Positions 44,904-57,013 of a stretch of DNA of 64,000 bases are shown here, piece by piece. Below the pieces are notes generated by a model that had not been told where the DNA came from, made no database searches, and saw only the letters and a program-made list of their open reading frames with translations. Origin of the DNA: Lactarius indigo (Eukaryota > Basidiomycota > Agaricomycetes > Russulales > Russulaceae); the NCBI GenBank assembly GCA_025766275.1, contig JAFKAC010000011.1, forward strand, positions 1,054,001 to 1,118,000, written 5' to 3'. The translations under genes and the position numbers were made by a program. Position 1 is the stretch's first letter. The number at the start of each line of letters is the position of its first letter.

Positions 44904-47900
44904 CTAAGATGCGACGTCGAAAGCATGATAGTCGATGAACTGATTGACATAAAAACCCTTGAAATTGTCGAGTGAGTTATCGTGCGTGATATAATCGGGA
45001 ACAAACGAGTTCCCGAATATTGGAACCAAGTGTGCCGCGCGAAAGACACAGTCAATATGAATGACTGTGAGGATGGGATCCCCACGGACAAAATCCGGAG
45101 TGACCATCCACATTCCTGTGTCTTCGTCCGGCTCCTCGGAGATGTGACTGAACCAGTGAACTAAAACACAGGGATAAGTGACACCGAGATACATAAAAGA
45201 GAAGAAACAAATGGCCCGCGTGATCTCCATCCCGCGTATGCCATGGAGTTCATTGTTGCTGTTGACCAAAATACAGTCATAACGCGGTGTTCCCTTGAAC
45301 CACGAAGGTGTCGCTCGAATGACCTCCTGTCGCATGCCTTGTTCATTGCTTGGGTCACTGGGGGTGCGGAACGTTGCAGTTGCACGGTTAAAGATGCGGA
45401 TCCGACCCGCATATTTCGGACAAGTGTGATTGGGGTCCTCATGATCACTGTTACCATCCAGTTGCTCACACAGAAATTGGTTTATGAGGCGTGGAAGGTG
45501 GGGTACCTTGAGTTCATCAGTCAACGAGGTGACATCAGACGTGCACCGTCCTCCTTGAATAATGAAGTCAGTTTGGCATCGGTTTGAAACAGTGGTACTC
45601 ACGCGGGACACTCCCAAGCTTTACATCACTCTCTGCGGCTCGCAAGGGGTTGACATTGGGTCGAGGCTGAAATTGTGTCTCATCATTCATGCCATTGACG
45701 AGGTTGTTAATCTCACGTTCACCTGGAATAGTTAAATAGAATATATGGGCGATGGTTCGAGCACTAATGACAGGAGACGTACCTTGGGTCCCAGCATGAC
45801 CATTTTGAACGTCTTCATCCAACAGTCCTTTGGCTTCAAAATTGACCCGCGCAGCTGCGAGCTTGTCAAGACGCTGATTAGTAACAAGCATCTGTAACAA
45901 TGCGTGGTACTGGTTGGATCGTCGCCAAGGCTCTTTCACAGCCTTAATGTGTTTGGATTCAGTGATTGAAGAGCAAAGGCCATTCGGGGCGCCGAACAAT
46001 CGAATGAGCATCGAATAATGCACCATTGAGTGCTGTCGTGGTAAGGATATGTCGAGGCGAACCCCTGTGGTCTGGAATATCAAACGATAGTCATGAAACC
46101 GTTTCAACGCGTCCTCCAAATTCAGCAATGTTTGTTCTGTAATGACGTCAGAGTGGGCGATGTAACAAAATTCGAGAAATGCGCGGAAACAGCGCACAAC
46201 ATCTGAGGGGACATGGCCCTCGATGGCTGGTAGATAGACCTTCATCAATGCTTTAGAGTCGTCTCCGGTCCACTGCTCAAAGCCACGACCTTGAGGGAAT
46301 CTGCGGAGACGCGAAAAGGGAGGGATAACAGAAATTCTAACACGCTGTGTCAGTGTATGTAATGAGCCATAGTCAAACACGACGTACCGCTTGTCTATGT
46401 CGTCCATAATTTCTTGTGCTTGCGTAGACCCGTGTTCCATCTCAAGATACTGCTCCACCCATGCAACGAGGTGGTCTTTGAATACACCTTTGATGAGTTG
46501 GTGTAAGATGTCGGGTGCCAGTAACCCATAGATGTCCACTTGCGGAAAGTGAGAAGTAAATGGCTATCGGGGGTATATTAACAGCACAAGCGCGGTGTGG
46601 AAGACGTACCGTAGCATCACCAGCAACGCCATATTGGTCCCACATAATGCCAGGTGTGGTCTCTTCAAATAGAACATGGAGGTGCTCTCAAGAGCGCAGA
46701 GGCCCTCCTGCGTCCAAGTCGTCTGGAAAAGCCATGCACCTGTGCACTATAAGTCAGTCACTCCGTCCGACACAGCAGAGACACTTACTTTCCACACCAG
46801 CCTCGTACAATACACGCTAGAAGGACTTGCTCTTCATAGTCAGCAATGTAGGGCCCTAGACCATACACAGCACGTCGATAATGGCCATTGCCAAATCGAA
46901 CCAGTTCCGGTATCGTCATCGCCGTGTGTAGTGGTTGTAGGATCTTGGTAATCGAACTATGGAACAGCTTGCGTTTGAATTTGCGGAACTCGAGTGAAGC
47001 CGCATGCTTCTTCTTTGCTATATTAGAGTGTCAGCCCAGATGACTCAGACGAGGGCGCGATGGTTTGGTGTATAGACTTACCTGTCGGGATTGACAAGAA
47101 GCCGATTACCGTGACTGCTCCCTTATGTGCTTGGCGCAAACTGTTGCGAACATTACCAATTGATAGGTATAGCGGCCAGTATTCTGTGTGACCTGTGGCC
47201 ACAGAGACGACTGTCTTGTCGCTGCCAAGAATGATCGGGACAAACATAGACCCATGTGTTGACGGGTCCTTTGCGATCTCATCCTATTGCGCAACATAAT
47301 GATTAGCCCCAAAAAAAACAAAATAAAATAACAGACTGCTTGTATCCAAGCCCAGTCGCCTGACATAAAATCTTGCCACCGCCGCTTCTGAGTCTTAGGG
47401 TCATACTCGCGATACGGCACATAGTCCATGTGGTCTTTGAAGCCAGGGTGAGCGAGCATGCCGTGGATCACCACATGTGGGTCACAGTAGCAAATTTGGT
47501 ACATTGCAGTCATCCAAGTTGGGATGTCGTCAGCTGGAATTTCGCCATTGTACTTCAGTGTAAAGCTACTCCATGGAATGTCTCCATGTGGTGTCTGATC
47601 AATAGTCTTGTACATGTCCCTGTGGTTGTGAAACGGCAGAGACGATACAGATCCGACTAGAGTAGCTGACCATAGGCGCAGAATGGTGTCAATTTGTGAG
47701 GCAGACAATTGAATCTGACAGAAGAAAAGATCGGCTGTTTCAAACTGGACGTGGTCAGTATACGGATACCAGTCGTCTGGTTGAATAGGATCCCCATGCA
47801 GGCGTATGCCTTCTTCATCAAAAAGTTGGCCTTGGCATTAAAAAAAAAGATCAGAGAAGTAAAGAGAAACGGTACAACAGGTGACTGACCATCTAATTCC

Positions 47901-48148
47901 GAGTGGTAGTCCACTATCGACTCGCCACCTGCTTCATCTTCGTCGACAGCTGGAGTCATGGAGCGGTCGTGTGCGTGAAGACTGGGTGAGGGGGGTTGAA
48001 CCGGCGGAGGGGATGGTACAGGCGTTGTCGATGGTGAGTGTTGTCGTTGTGAGGGATGTGAATACCCATGTTTGGAGTGATAGTGCTGGGTTAATCCGGA
48101 TTTGTTCATCAAGACCCTACTGCAGCCAGGGTGGGAGCAGGGATACAT
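44904..48148 (-). CDS. Plavaka transposase
   Basis: It starts at ATG 48148 with a C2H2 finger ([20 protein letters not shown] plus HSKH), then a Pro/Ser-rich linker. Conserved Plavaka blocks follow: [77 protein letters not shown], and [20 protein letters not shown]. Next are [24 protein letters not shown] sequence, [51 protein letters not shown] and [20 protein letters not shown]. The last block is [20 protein letters not shown], with the stop at 44904. These elements belong to the CACTA/KDZ-like transposases of Agaricomycetes. Several introns interrupt the frame, and exons look intact, so the enzyme may be functional. Confidence 0.82.
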
Positions 48149-48387
48149 TGAGCGGAGGCACGTTGAGACAACAATTTCGACTTGTGGTTCGAATATAACG
48201 ATGGCACGAAACGGGTCTAGTATCAGGGGGCGCCGCTGTACGGAGCCCAAATTTTAGTGTATTTTTGTTGATTTTCACTCAACTGACTCACGACGGTAAA
48301 CAACCTACGTTGCCTTCTTCCTCTTTCAAGTTGTCTTTTTTCCCTCGGAGTCTTGTGTCCCCCTTGCACGTCCCCCAGCTTGTCTAC
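48149..48387. promoter_or_regulatory. Divergent promoter region of the Plavaka-type element
   Basis: 239 bp separate the start codons of the transposase (48148, -) and the second gene (48388, +). It is pyrimidine-rich on the + strand near 48310-48370. Confidence 0.5.
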
Positions 48388-49852
48388 ATGAGTCGCCTGA
48401 ATACTCGCCCTTCAAACAAGAATAAGCACCCTGGGGTGGTAGATTTGAGCCCGCAGAGACGCACCCATGGACAGAAGAAGGCCGACGAAGAAAAGACTGC
48501 AGAAGAAAAGCAAGCCAGAGAAGAAACTCGAAAAGCTGGGATCCGTCGACTTGCTGAGGTAGAGGAACGCGATAAGCAAACACTGAACACCTTGATGGGA
48601 CCAGGGCCTGGACCACGAGCAACGAACAAATGGAAAAGATTGGAAACAGGATCAAACGTGGCTGCAGCCACTAGAATGGGGACAGGTAAGCATATACACA
48701 TACGGTTGACAAGTCAAAGACATACCATGCTAATTGTGACAACCAGGAGCCGAGAAAAATGGACCGCCAGTAATCAAGGACAAGGCGGCTGGTAGCAACG
48801 ACGCAGGTGATTATTTGCGTGACATACCTGACTGAAATACGGCAGCCCTAACACCTTTCACCCAGTGAATACAGGCAGTAACATTGATAGGGAAGAAGAA
48901 AAGTGGGGAAAGGTCAAGAAGACGAGGGCTGAGAGAGCCATGTATCGCAACGAGGTGGAGGCTGAAAAAACACAAGGTCAATCAGATGTGGGCAATGAGG
49001 ACGACAAGTCAGTTCTCGACTTGCCCACGCCACATTATCCCCGAAAGCCGAACACGTTGGTGTTTTTTTTTTTTGTCTCCCCATGCTTCAACTCACCGAA
49101 ACGACACTCTTTCACTGGGACTGCACCTGGGGATTTTTATCTGACAGCCTCTCCAATGAGAAGGACGGTATTTCTGGTCCTCACAATGTGAGGAAGGTCC
49201 AATCGTGGATGTCCACGATCCACCCCCCCACTGGCAGTTAGCCACGACAAACTCGGGGGGGTTCGGGCAGTTCCCAAAGCTATGGGTCGATCGCAAATAC
49301 CGGCTTCACTACGTCCTCGGGACGTCAGACCAGGCCCACGTTTTCCTCTGGCGATGGACTCAGGTACCGCCTATCCTCTGAACCAAACGAAGGTGAGTAT
49401 CACGATGCCCTGGCAAACCTCCCTAAGCACAGTGAGCGATTCCCATCAACGGTGAGTGAAAACCCTCGCTCCGTGTGGTGCATCATTCACGCTTCAAACT
49501 TCCAGGACATCATTGAAGTCTTCTCGAGCCAGAGAGACTCGCCAGGTTCAAACAGTTCATTCACCTCGAATAAAGCCACTGAAAATTTGTCTGCATTCCC
49601 ATCACTCAACGAAACTCATGGCATTGTGAGTCTCGCTGTCTCACACATCAACTCCAAAACTAACACTTCACAGGATGACACCGATGTGGACATGGTAGAC
49701 CCGCTGCCCTCCCACGGTTACTATAACAACAACAACAACAACAGCGATATGGACCAGGGACATTACATACTGGATACCCCAGAGGACGCACAGTTTGGAC
49801 TATTGGTGCCTCCATCGCTCATGTCCACAGACACCGATTCCTTGGTAGTATC
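48388..49852 (+). pseudogene. Second gene of the Plavaka-type element, 5' part (disrupted)
   Basis: It starts at ATG 48388 (MSRLNTRPSNKNKHPGVVDL) and continues with a charged coiled-coil stretch (QKKADEEKTAEEKQAREETR) and several short exons (EEKWGKVKKTRAERAMYRNE; DIIEVFSSQRDSPGSN). The exon with DMVDPLPSHGYYNNNNNN and DTPEDAQFGLLVPPSLMSTD follows. The reading frame is cut by the LTR retrotransposon inside the codons following DSLVV, and coding continues at 57805. Plavaka elements often carry a second, divergent gene; its role in transposition is unknown. Confidence 0.65.
49848..49852. repeat. Left target-site duplication GTATC
   Basis: GTATC precedes the left LTR and recurs at 57800-57804 after the right LTR. 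Five bp is the usual length for Ty3/gypsy insertions. Confidence 0.95.
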
Positions 49853-50430
49853 TGTTACGCCCTAGCAGGGGCGTGGGTTCTAAAGGTTCTGAATCACACA
49901 AGTATCAAGCGAAGACCTCTGTTGTCTTATTGCTATGAAATACGAGTGATAAAAGTGTGGCACAAGGTGCAGCACTACTCTGTAACGTAGGACTCCTCGT
50001 CCGAAGTGTCTAACACTTCTCTACACTTGATCTTGCTAGTGCACAGAGTATAACAGGTGTGACGCGTTGATATAGTTCAACTGCAAAGACTTCGAAGTGT
50101 CCTGGTTAGGGACTGAGGTAGGGGATGCGCAAGAAGAGAGGGATAAGGCGAGGTCACACCAAAGTACGAAGGCAAGGTTGCTAGATTGCAAACGAAGCCA
50201 AGTCTGGCTTCCTACGGTCTATGGTACAGGTTTATATAGGACAAGGTTCCAAACAACGTGAACACAAGTCCACACAATATCAAAGAGACTAAACGGAGTA
50301 AACAGAAGTTCGGATCAAAGAAACAGCGCCACTAGTAACAGTAGCTCCTTTGGTAACAAGGTATGGTACAGAAGGGGAAGGCAGGGTGGAGACATACTGT
50401 GGTTTAGGTCCGAAGCGTCGGATCATAACA
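49853..50430 (-). repeat. 3' LTR (left copy)
   Basis: It begins TGTTACGCCC and ends GGATCATAACA, so the termini are TG..CA. The sequence matches 57222-57799 at every position I compared. Confidence 0.95.
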
Positions 50431-50434
50431 TGAG

Positions 50435-50443
50435 CCCCTCTCT
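50435..50443 (-). promoter_or_regulatory. Polypurine tract
   Basis: AGAGAGGGG on the element's sense strand lies four bases from the 3' LTR, where the plus-strand primer is expected. Confidence 0.7.
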
Positions 50444-50456
50444 AAGTCAACTCTCC

Positions 50457-53400
50457 CTAGAGTGCTTCGAAGTCCATCAGGTCATAGACATCGTTATCTA
50501 CATCGTTGGAGGGGGTGCTTTCGCGAGGGAGGGGGCAGCGATGTTGGCGAAGGAAGTTGAAGGGACCATGGGCCCCGCATTTGCGACAATTTTCATACTT
50601 GGGGCACTTGATTTCTTCGTGGCTGTTGCTGGTAAAACACTTGCCACACCACTGAGTGCGTTCTTCTGGGGCTGGCCAGAGGCACTGATAGGGGAAGTGG
50701 TCAGTGCTAGAACACCTCCAGCAGAACTTCTGTTTTTGAGGGCAGGCGAAGGAGAGGTGGTCTTCAGACTGGCACCTGTAACAAAGTCGAATGGTGCCAG
50801 TCTCCTTCTTGTTGGTTCTGCGCTTGCGTCTCTTCTTCCTTTCTGCAGAGGGGCTAGGTCCTTCTGGTTCGTCGTGGAGTCGTGGCATGGAGTGGTAGCG
50901 AGGTGGAGCAGGGGCAGGAATGGGGTGGACTTCAAAGGGGTGAGTTTCTTCTTCCAGAGGAGGGGGGTGTAGTGTGAGCCATCGGTCTGCAATCCGGACA
51001 TAGGCCTTGTGTTCTTGCAGCCTTCTTCGGGTGCTGGTTAGTTGCATGTCCATGTTGAGGAGGTGCCTTTTGAGGGGCTCCATCGTCTTGTACAGGCCTT
51101 CAATCTCCTTTCGGAGGGCCTTCTGGTTTCGCAAGAGTCGGCGAGTCCTGGAGATTTCTGCTGTGAGGCGGTCATCTTTCAGGTCTTCTAGGACTTCATC
51201 GACTTGTCTGGCTGTGGGGGAAGCTTCATCCAAGTTCTGCATCTGAGCTGGGGTGATGGGGGGAGCTGGGTTGTGGGGGTCGTCGTCTCTGGGAAGGAGA
51301 AAAAGGGGGAGGCCATAGTGAGGGAGGTTTTTGCCCATGGTGCCGATGACATCTTCTTTGTTTTCACTGATCTTAATCCATTTGGCATCCTTTCGGATGT
51401 ACGAGGTTGGGTCAGTGTCGTCAGGGATGAGGAAGTGGACATAGCGGCTGCTCCAGGGGTCATTCAAGAAGAAGGGGTAGCCAGGGTCGTCGTCTTCTTC
51501 AGCAGCGATGTGCATCCTTTCATAGTTAATGGGGAGTGCATCCATGATTGGGTCGTTGATTATTTCGCTGAGACGAGCCATGGTCACTCTAGGATCAGGG
51601 GGGGAGGTGGTAGGTCGGTGTATCTCGGGAGTAGGGGGAGCTGTGTGTCCAGGAGGGGGAACGCGAAGGGCTATTCCTCCTCCTTCTGTTTCTATGACGC
51701 TGGGCATGGTGGGATCGATGGGTTGTGGTTCCTGGATGAGTGAAGGCAAGGAAGGGGGTCGTGCTGGGAAGGGAGAATAGCCAGAGGAGGGTGTGACAGA
51801 GGGTGTTTCGTCAAAGGAACCTCTTTCCATGGCACGAGCAACAAGACGTTCTACAGAGGAGGAGCGAGAGGGCATGGTGAGGAAGCTAGTGGGGAAGGTG
51901 GTTGCTGTTCGTACTGTTACTTCCTTTCGTTTTAACCATTGCTTTGCTCCTTCGCTTCTGGGGTTGCTTTCAAAGTGTTCCTGAATGAGTTCTGGGGCGC
52001 TGAGGTTCTTCTCTGGTTCCCAACTGTTGTGTGCATCAGAGTATCCCTTCCACTTGATTAGGAACTGTAACTGGTTCCTGTGGCGTCTTGTTTCTAGTAT
52101 TTTCTCGACTTCCCACTCCTGTTCCCCATCTACTAGATCTGGGGGTGGTTCCGTAAAGTTCTTTCCATGTATGGAGGTTTCTTTGTATGGCATCAGGAGT
52201 GACGCATGGAATACTGGGTGGATCTGCCACTGATGGGGAAGTTTCAGGGCATATGTGGTGGCGGAGATCCTCTTTGTGACCCTGAAGGGTCCATATCTTT
52301 TTGGGGCTAACTTGAAACTAGGGTGCGTTGTTTTCAAGTTTCTGGCATCCAGCCACACGCTATCTCCTTCTGTGTGTTGTTCGAAGCGAGAGGACCCTTT
52401 GTAGAGTGACTGTGCATGGGTAATTGCTGCTTGGGCGGTCCTTCTGGCTTCCTGGATTCGCTCCAATCTCTCTTGTGTTCCTGGTACTGTGGTCGTTCTT
52501 TCTGGTTGGTGTACTCTTGGGATGTATCCAAGGATTAATTCGTAGGGTGCCTTTTTAGTGGTTGCGCTTGGCCAGGAGTTGTGGGTGTACTGTGCCAGTG
52601 GTAGTAGCTCCGTCCAATTGTCTTGTTGATGGTTTATGAACATTCGGAGGTACTGTTCTAACCACTGGTTTGTTCGCTCTGATTGTCCATCTGTTTGTGG
52701 GTGGTACGCTGTGCTGATGTTTTGTTCTATGTCAAGCACTCTGCACAGTTCTTTGATGAATTTCGCTGTGAATCTGGGGTCTCTGTCGGAGATGACCCTT
52801 CTTGGTAGTCCATAGTGTGGCAGGACAGTTTTGGCATAGAGTTTTGCCACTCCTTCTGCGTCTATTGTTTCGCTGCATGGGATAAAGAAGGCTGCTTTAG
52901 AACAGTCATGATCCGTGATGGTGAGAATTGTGTCATTGTTTTCTGATTGGGGTAGCTTTGTGATAAAGTCTAGAGCGATGGTTTCAAAAGGGAGTGCTTC
53001 TGGGTTAGTCTTGATGGGGAATATCGGTGGTTTCGGGTTCCCAGGGAAGTTCTTGTTTGATTGGCATGTGGCACAGCCTTTTACATATGCGGATATGTCG
53101 TCTTTCATGTTTGGCCACCAAAAGTCTTGTGACACTAACCACAAGGTCTTTGTTATTCCGGGGTGTCCAGCTGTTTTTGTATCGTGAAACAGGGAAATTA
53201 CCCCCCTCTTTAGCGGTGTGTTGTCCACAACCACCAGTTTGTCACCTCTCCACCAGTGTTTGCCTTGTTTTACTAGGTGGAAGGGGGCGGCCCACTCGTC
53301 CAGAGTGTCTTGGTGGTCTAATTGGTGTGCCATGACCCGGTCATCTATCCTTATGGAGAGAGCGGAGTTTGCGAAGATGGTTGGGGTCAGGACCACTACA

Positions 53401-55325
53401 TCAGTGTTATCCCCTGCTCCGGTGTCATGGTCAGGGCGTCTTGACAGGGCATCAGCATGGTTTTGGGGTCCGGGTTTGTGGTGAAGTTTGATGTGATAGT
53501 CTGCAAGTCTGGGGATGTAGCGCGCCACTCTCCTATTGATTTGTCGAGGGTGGCGATAATACTCTAGGTTTTTGTGGTCTGTAAACACTGTGATTTTGTG
53601 GGGGGATCCTAAAAGAAGGTGTCTCCAGTGTTCCAGTCCTCTGATTACTGCCAGGAGTTCCCTGTCATGGATGTCATAGTTGCGCTCCGCTTCGGAAAAT
53701 GATTTGGAGAAGTATCCCACAGCTTGTGGTTTGTTTCGGCTGTCTCTTTGTGTTAAGATTGCCCCTGTGGCGAAAGCGGAGGCATCTACTTCTAGTTCGA
53801 AAGGTTTGTCCATATCTGGTTGGCATAAGATGGGGTCTTTGCACACAAGCGTGATGAGAGCTTCTAAGGCTTCTGCTGCTTCCTTTGTCCATCTGAAGGG
53901 TCCTTCTGACGTCTTTATTGTGTCCGTGATGGGTCTTGCTAAGTGAGCAAAGTTGGGGATGAAGGGTCGCTGATAACTTAGTGTTCCCAACACGCTTCTT
54001 GCTTGTTTGACTGACTTGATGTCTCTTGGCCAGTCTTTTAGTCCTTCTACCTTCTTTGGGTCGATTTTGATTTGAGACCCATCAATGACAATGCCTAGGT
54101 AGTGGATCTTTCTTTGTTCGAACACGCATTTCGACGCTTTGAGGAAATAAGATTCCTTTTCACAGATTTCCAAGAATTCGTGTACGATTTGTCTGTGGCG
54201 TTCTGTATCTTCTTCTGTGGCTATCAGGACATCGTCCATGTACACAAATAGCTCTCTTGGGTATTTATCCATAAGTGGTCGAAGTATTCTGCTCATGGTT
54301 CTTGCAAAGGTAGCTGGTGCATTTGTGAGGCCGAAGGTCATGACTCAAGGGATGAACAGCCCCCTTGGTGTCTTGAAGGCTGCCTTCCACTGGTCTTCCT
54401 CTTTTATGCGGATATTATGGTACCCCCATCTGATATCGAACTTTGAGAACAGTGTTTTCCCATTTAAGTTGGTTAGGATGTCGGAGATGAGAGGTAGTGG
54501 GTAAGTGTCTTTTATTGTCCAGGTGTTTAGGGGTCTGTAGTCCAGGATAGGGCGCAACCCTCCATCTGTTTTCTTCCTGAAGAAGAAGGAGGAAGCATAA
54601 GGGGAGCTTCCTTCATAGATGTATCCTTTTGCTATGTTTTCGTCGAGATATGCCTTCAACTCCTTGTCTTCTTCTGGAGTCAAGGGGTAGATTTTGCAGT
54701 TGATCTTGTTGGGTGCATCTGGTCACAATGTGATGGGGTGGTCTTCTTCTCTTTCTGGGGGAAAGCGCTGTGCTTCTTCGTCTGAGAATACTTTGTTGTG
54801 GCGCTGGTATTCTTCTGGGATTGCAGTTTCTTTTACTGGGTCAAAGGTTGTTTTGGTTGCTGCCACTTTCACTTCTTGGTGTCGCTTTCTTTGGAAGCGG
54901 TACCCTCCTGTCAGGATGGTGATGGCTTCTCCTTTCAGCTCTTGTTTCTTCCAGTCTATGTCTGGGTTTTCGTGTTCAAACCAGGGGTATCCAAAGATCA
55001 TTCTGTCTTCCCCTAGGCTAGTTACGAAAAACTGGAAAGGAGTTTCTTCTTCTCCTCTTTTTATCCATAGCTGGCATGTTTCTGTCATGGTGCCATCTTT
55101 GTTTAGCGATCCATCTACATTCCGGACCAATCTGGGTGGTTTCAGAGGAGTGGTCCCTAGTCCAAGTTTTTGGATTAGGTTTCGGTCGATTAGGTTGTCT
55201 GTTGCACCGCTGTCTAGCAGCACATTTATGCGAGCTTCTTTGTAGTAAAGGCGAACGAGGACTTTGATTGTCATAGCACTATCGCGAACACTATACATTG
55301 AATTGGCCTCCCTGTCAGCTCTCAC
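50457..55325 (-). pseudogene. pol of the chromovirus: PR-RT-RH-IN-chromodomain plus zinc-knuckle extension, two in-frame TGA
   Basis: One frame in order: protease LLDSGATDNLI (about 55200); reverse transcriptase with FRKKTDGGLRPILDYRPLN and YMDD (VYMDDVLIATEE, about 54240); RNase H (EVDASAFATGAIL, ERNYDIHDRELLAVI, VFTDHKNLEYY); integrase H2C2 zinc domain (GHPGITKTLW.., CATCQSNK) and DDE core (ALDFITKLP; VISDRDPRFTAKF; STAYHPQTDGQSERTNQWLE); and chromodomain (EWEVEKILETRRHRNQLQFL, IKWKGYSDAHNSWEP, about 51980-52140). It continues about 490 residues more: a Pro-rich part, a coiled coil near 51010-51190, and zinc knuckles CYRCQSEDHLSFAC, CWRCSSTDHFPYQC and two variants (50500-50790). TGA at 54723-54725 and at 54345-54347 interrupts the frame before and inside RT. 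The frame has no ATG at its overlap with gag; the first ATG is about 27 nt after the gag stop. Confidence 0.9.
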
Positions 55326-57013
55326 AGGTCAGCATCGCAAAAATCCTGATCTAAGGCATAGTAGCGTCTCTTTTCATCCTCAGTCATGCCTTGGACGAGT
55401 GCATGGGCTTGTCGGACTTTATCTTTGGTTGTGGTAGCAGCCACTGATGAGGTGCTTGCTTCTGGGGTGTATGGGGGTGCAGTGTCCGCTTCTTGGGTGT
55501 CTGTGGCTCTGGCTTTGGTTTGGTTGGTGGTGTTTTGTCGTTGACAGTTCCTAGCCATATGTCCTTGCTGTCTGCATTTGAAGCAGCGTCCTTCTTTCAT
55601 GAGGGCTTTCTTTTCTTCTTCAGTAAGCTTCTTAAAGGGGGTGGAGGTGGTGGCATCTACATCCATCGCATTTGGGTCTCGCTTTGGTCGTCCTTGGTGG
55701 ACATTCTGGGTTGGCCCTGGGTTTCTATTCCCTGGTCTGGCTTTTAGTAGCTTCCAGCGTTGGTGTTCTGCTCTGGCAGCGGTTTGCCACTCGTCCATGG
55801 TGTTTGGGATGGTGGTTCGCATAAGGCAAGCACGATACAGTCCTGTAGGTAGTCCTCTTTTGAAGAATTCCACCGTTCCAGGGGCATCTCTTGCCCATCC
55901 TGCTATTCCTGCAAGGTGTTCGAAGTCGAGGATGTAACTGTCCAACGCTCCACCCTGCATCGTCAAACTGATGAGCTTCTGATAGGCTCTTTCTTTGTTT
56001 AGAGTGTCGGTCCAGTCTCTGTCGAAGGTGTCAAGAAAACCGTCCCAAAGATCTTTGCTGTTTTTGGTGAGGGCTTTGGTGGGGTCTGCTAGTGCCGCTT
56101 CCATGTCATCTTCGGTCTGGTTGACCCACAGCTGTACACCGGGTCCTTTGAACATTGTAAGGGCGAATAGTACCCGTGCATAAGGTTCTTTGATGAGTTC
56201 ATTCTCGCTATTTAACTTGATGTATCGTAGTAGTTCTCTTTTGAACTGACCACTCTCTGTTCTATCTCCGGTGAACGGAGTAGGGGGTGCTCCTTTGAGT
56301 CCTCCTGAGCTCGTTGTTGGTGTTCCTCCTGTTCCGGTGCTTGAGCCGGTACCTGTGCCAGTGCCTGTGGCGTTTATGGCTGACATGGTAAGTGTTGGCT
56401 GTGGTGTGATGGGGATCTGGGGTGGTTCGACTGGGGAGGGCAATCTGATTGGTGGTAGTGGGGCTGGGAATCCTTCTTCCGCTGGGGATGGTTCTATCCA
56501 GATAGGGATAGTGGGGCTGGCTTGTGACGAAGCTTGTGTGGGTACTGTGATGTCTAGGCGGTGTTCTGAGGAATGGGATAGTTCTGAGTGTGATTCCGCT
56601 TCGTCTGAGCTGGGTTCTTCTTCTGATGAGTCTTGTTGTAGTCCGTATGTTCCCCTAGTGTTTCTTGGTGCTGAGGATGATTGTTGGGTGGGCGTTTCTG
56701 GGTTCTGTTCGTCTTCTTCGTTCCACCAGCCTAGTCCTTCAGCAAATCTGTGTGGTGTGATGTTTATGGCTCTGGTGTGGTATGTATTTTGAAAGTATCG
56801 GAGGATGTACCAGTTGTTGTTGATGAATTCCACTGGCCTGAGTTCGCCTTTGATGAGGCACTTGTAACAAGGTGGTCTGCCTGATGTTGTGGCCCAGCAA
56901 GCTCCTTTTCCTAGTTGACTGCTTTTAACGTGGTGTGGGAGGTCGTCTTGTGTTCTGGTTGTGACTGGGGTCCAATCGTTGTCTGATTCAAAGGTGACAC
57001 TGATGCTAGCCAC
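55322..57013 (-). CDS. gag of the chromovirus
   Basis: It is an open frame of about 560 codons. The second half is a typical capsid region (FKRELLRYIKLNSENELIKE, LWDGFLDTFDRDWTDTLNKE, SYILDFEHLAGIAGWARD, FFKRGLPTGLYRACLM) followed by a CCHC knuckle, CFKCRQQGHMARNC, at about 55555-55600. It ends at TGA 55322-55324. The first in-frame ATG is at 56386 (MSAINATG), but the frame is open about 200 codons further 5' and looks protein-like there (CYKCLIKGELRPVEFINNNW, ITPHRFAEGLGWWNEED). Translation may begin at a non-AUG codon or after splicing. The stop overlaps the pol frame (GTGA, -1 relative phase). Confidence 0.85.
   Translation of the reverse strand: MASISVTFESDNDWTPVTTRTQDDLPHHVKSSQLGKGACWATTSGRPPCYKCLIKGELRPVEFINNNWYILRYFQNTYHTRAINITPHRFAEGLGWWNEEDEQNPETPTQQSSSAPRNTRGTYGLQQDSSEEEPSSDEAESHSELSHSSEHRLDITVPTQASSQASPTIPIWIEPSPAEEGFPAPLPPIRLPSPVEPPQIPITPQPTLTMSAINATGTGTGTGSSTGTGGTPTTSSGGLKGAPPTPFTGDRTESGQFKRELLRYIKLNSENELIKEPYARVLFALTMFKGPGVQLWVNQTEDDMEAALADPTKALTKNSKDLWDGFLDTFDRDWTDTLNKERAYQKLISLTMQGGALDSYILDFEHLAGIAGWARDAPGTVEFFKRGLPTGLYRACLMRTTIPNTMDEWQTAARAEHQRWKLLKARPGNRNPGPTQNVHQGRPKRDPNAMDVDATTSTPFKKLTEEEKKALMKEGRCFKCRQQGHMARNCQRQNTTNQTKARATDTQEADTAPPYTPEASTSSVAATTTKDKVRQAHALVQGMTEDEKRRYYALDQDFCDADL

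Noticed and set aside
49715..49745. AAC repeat as a microsatellite locus
   Set aside because: It lies in frame in the second gene of the Plavaka-type element and encodes an Asn run, so it is described as part of that gene.
50430..50972. + strand open frame of 180 codons
   Set aside because: It is antisense to the zinc-knuckle end of pol, which has clear motifs on the minus strand.
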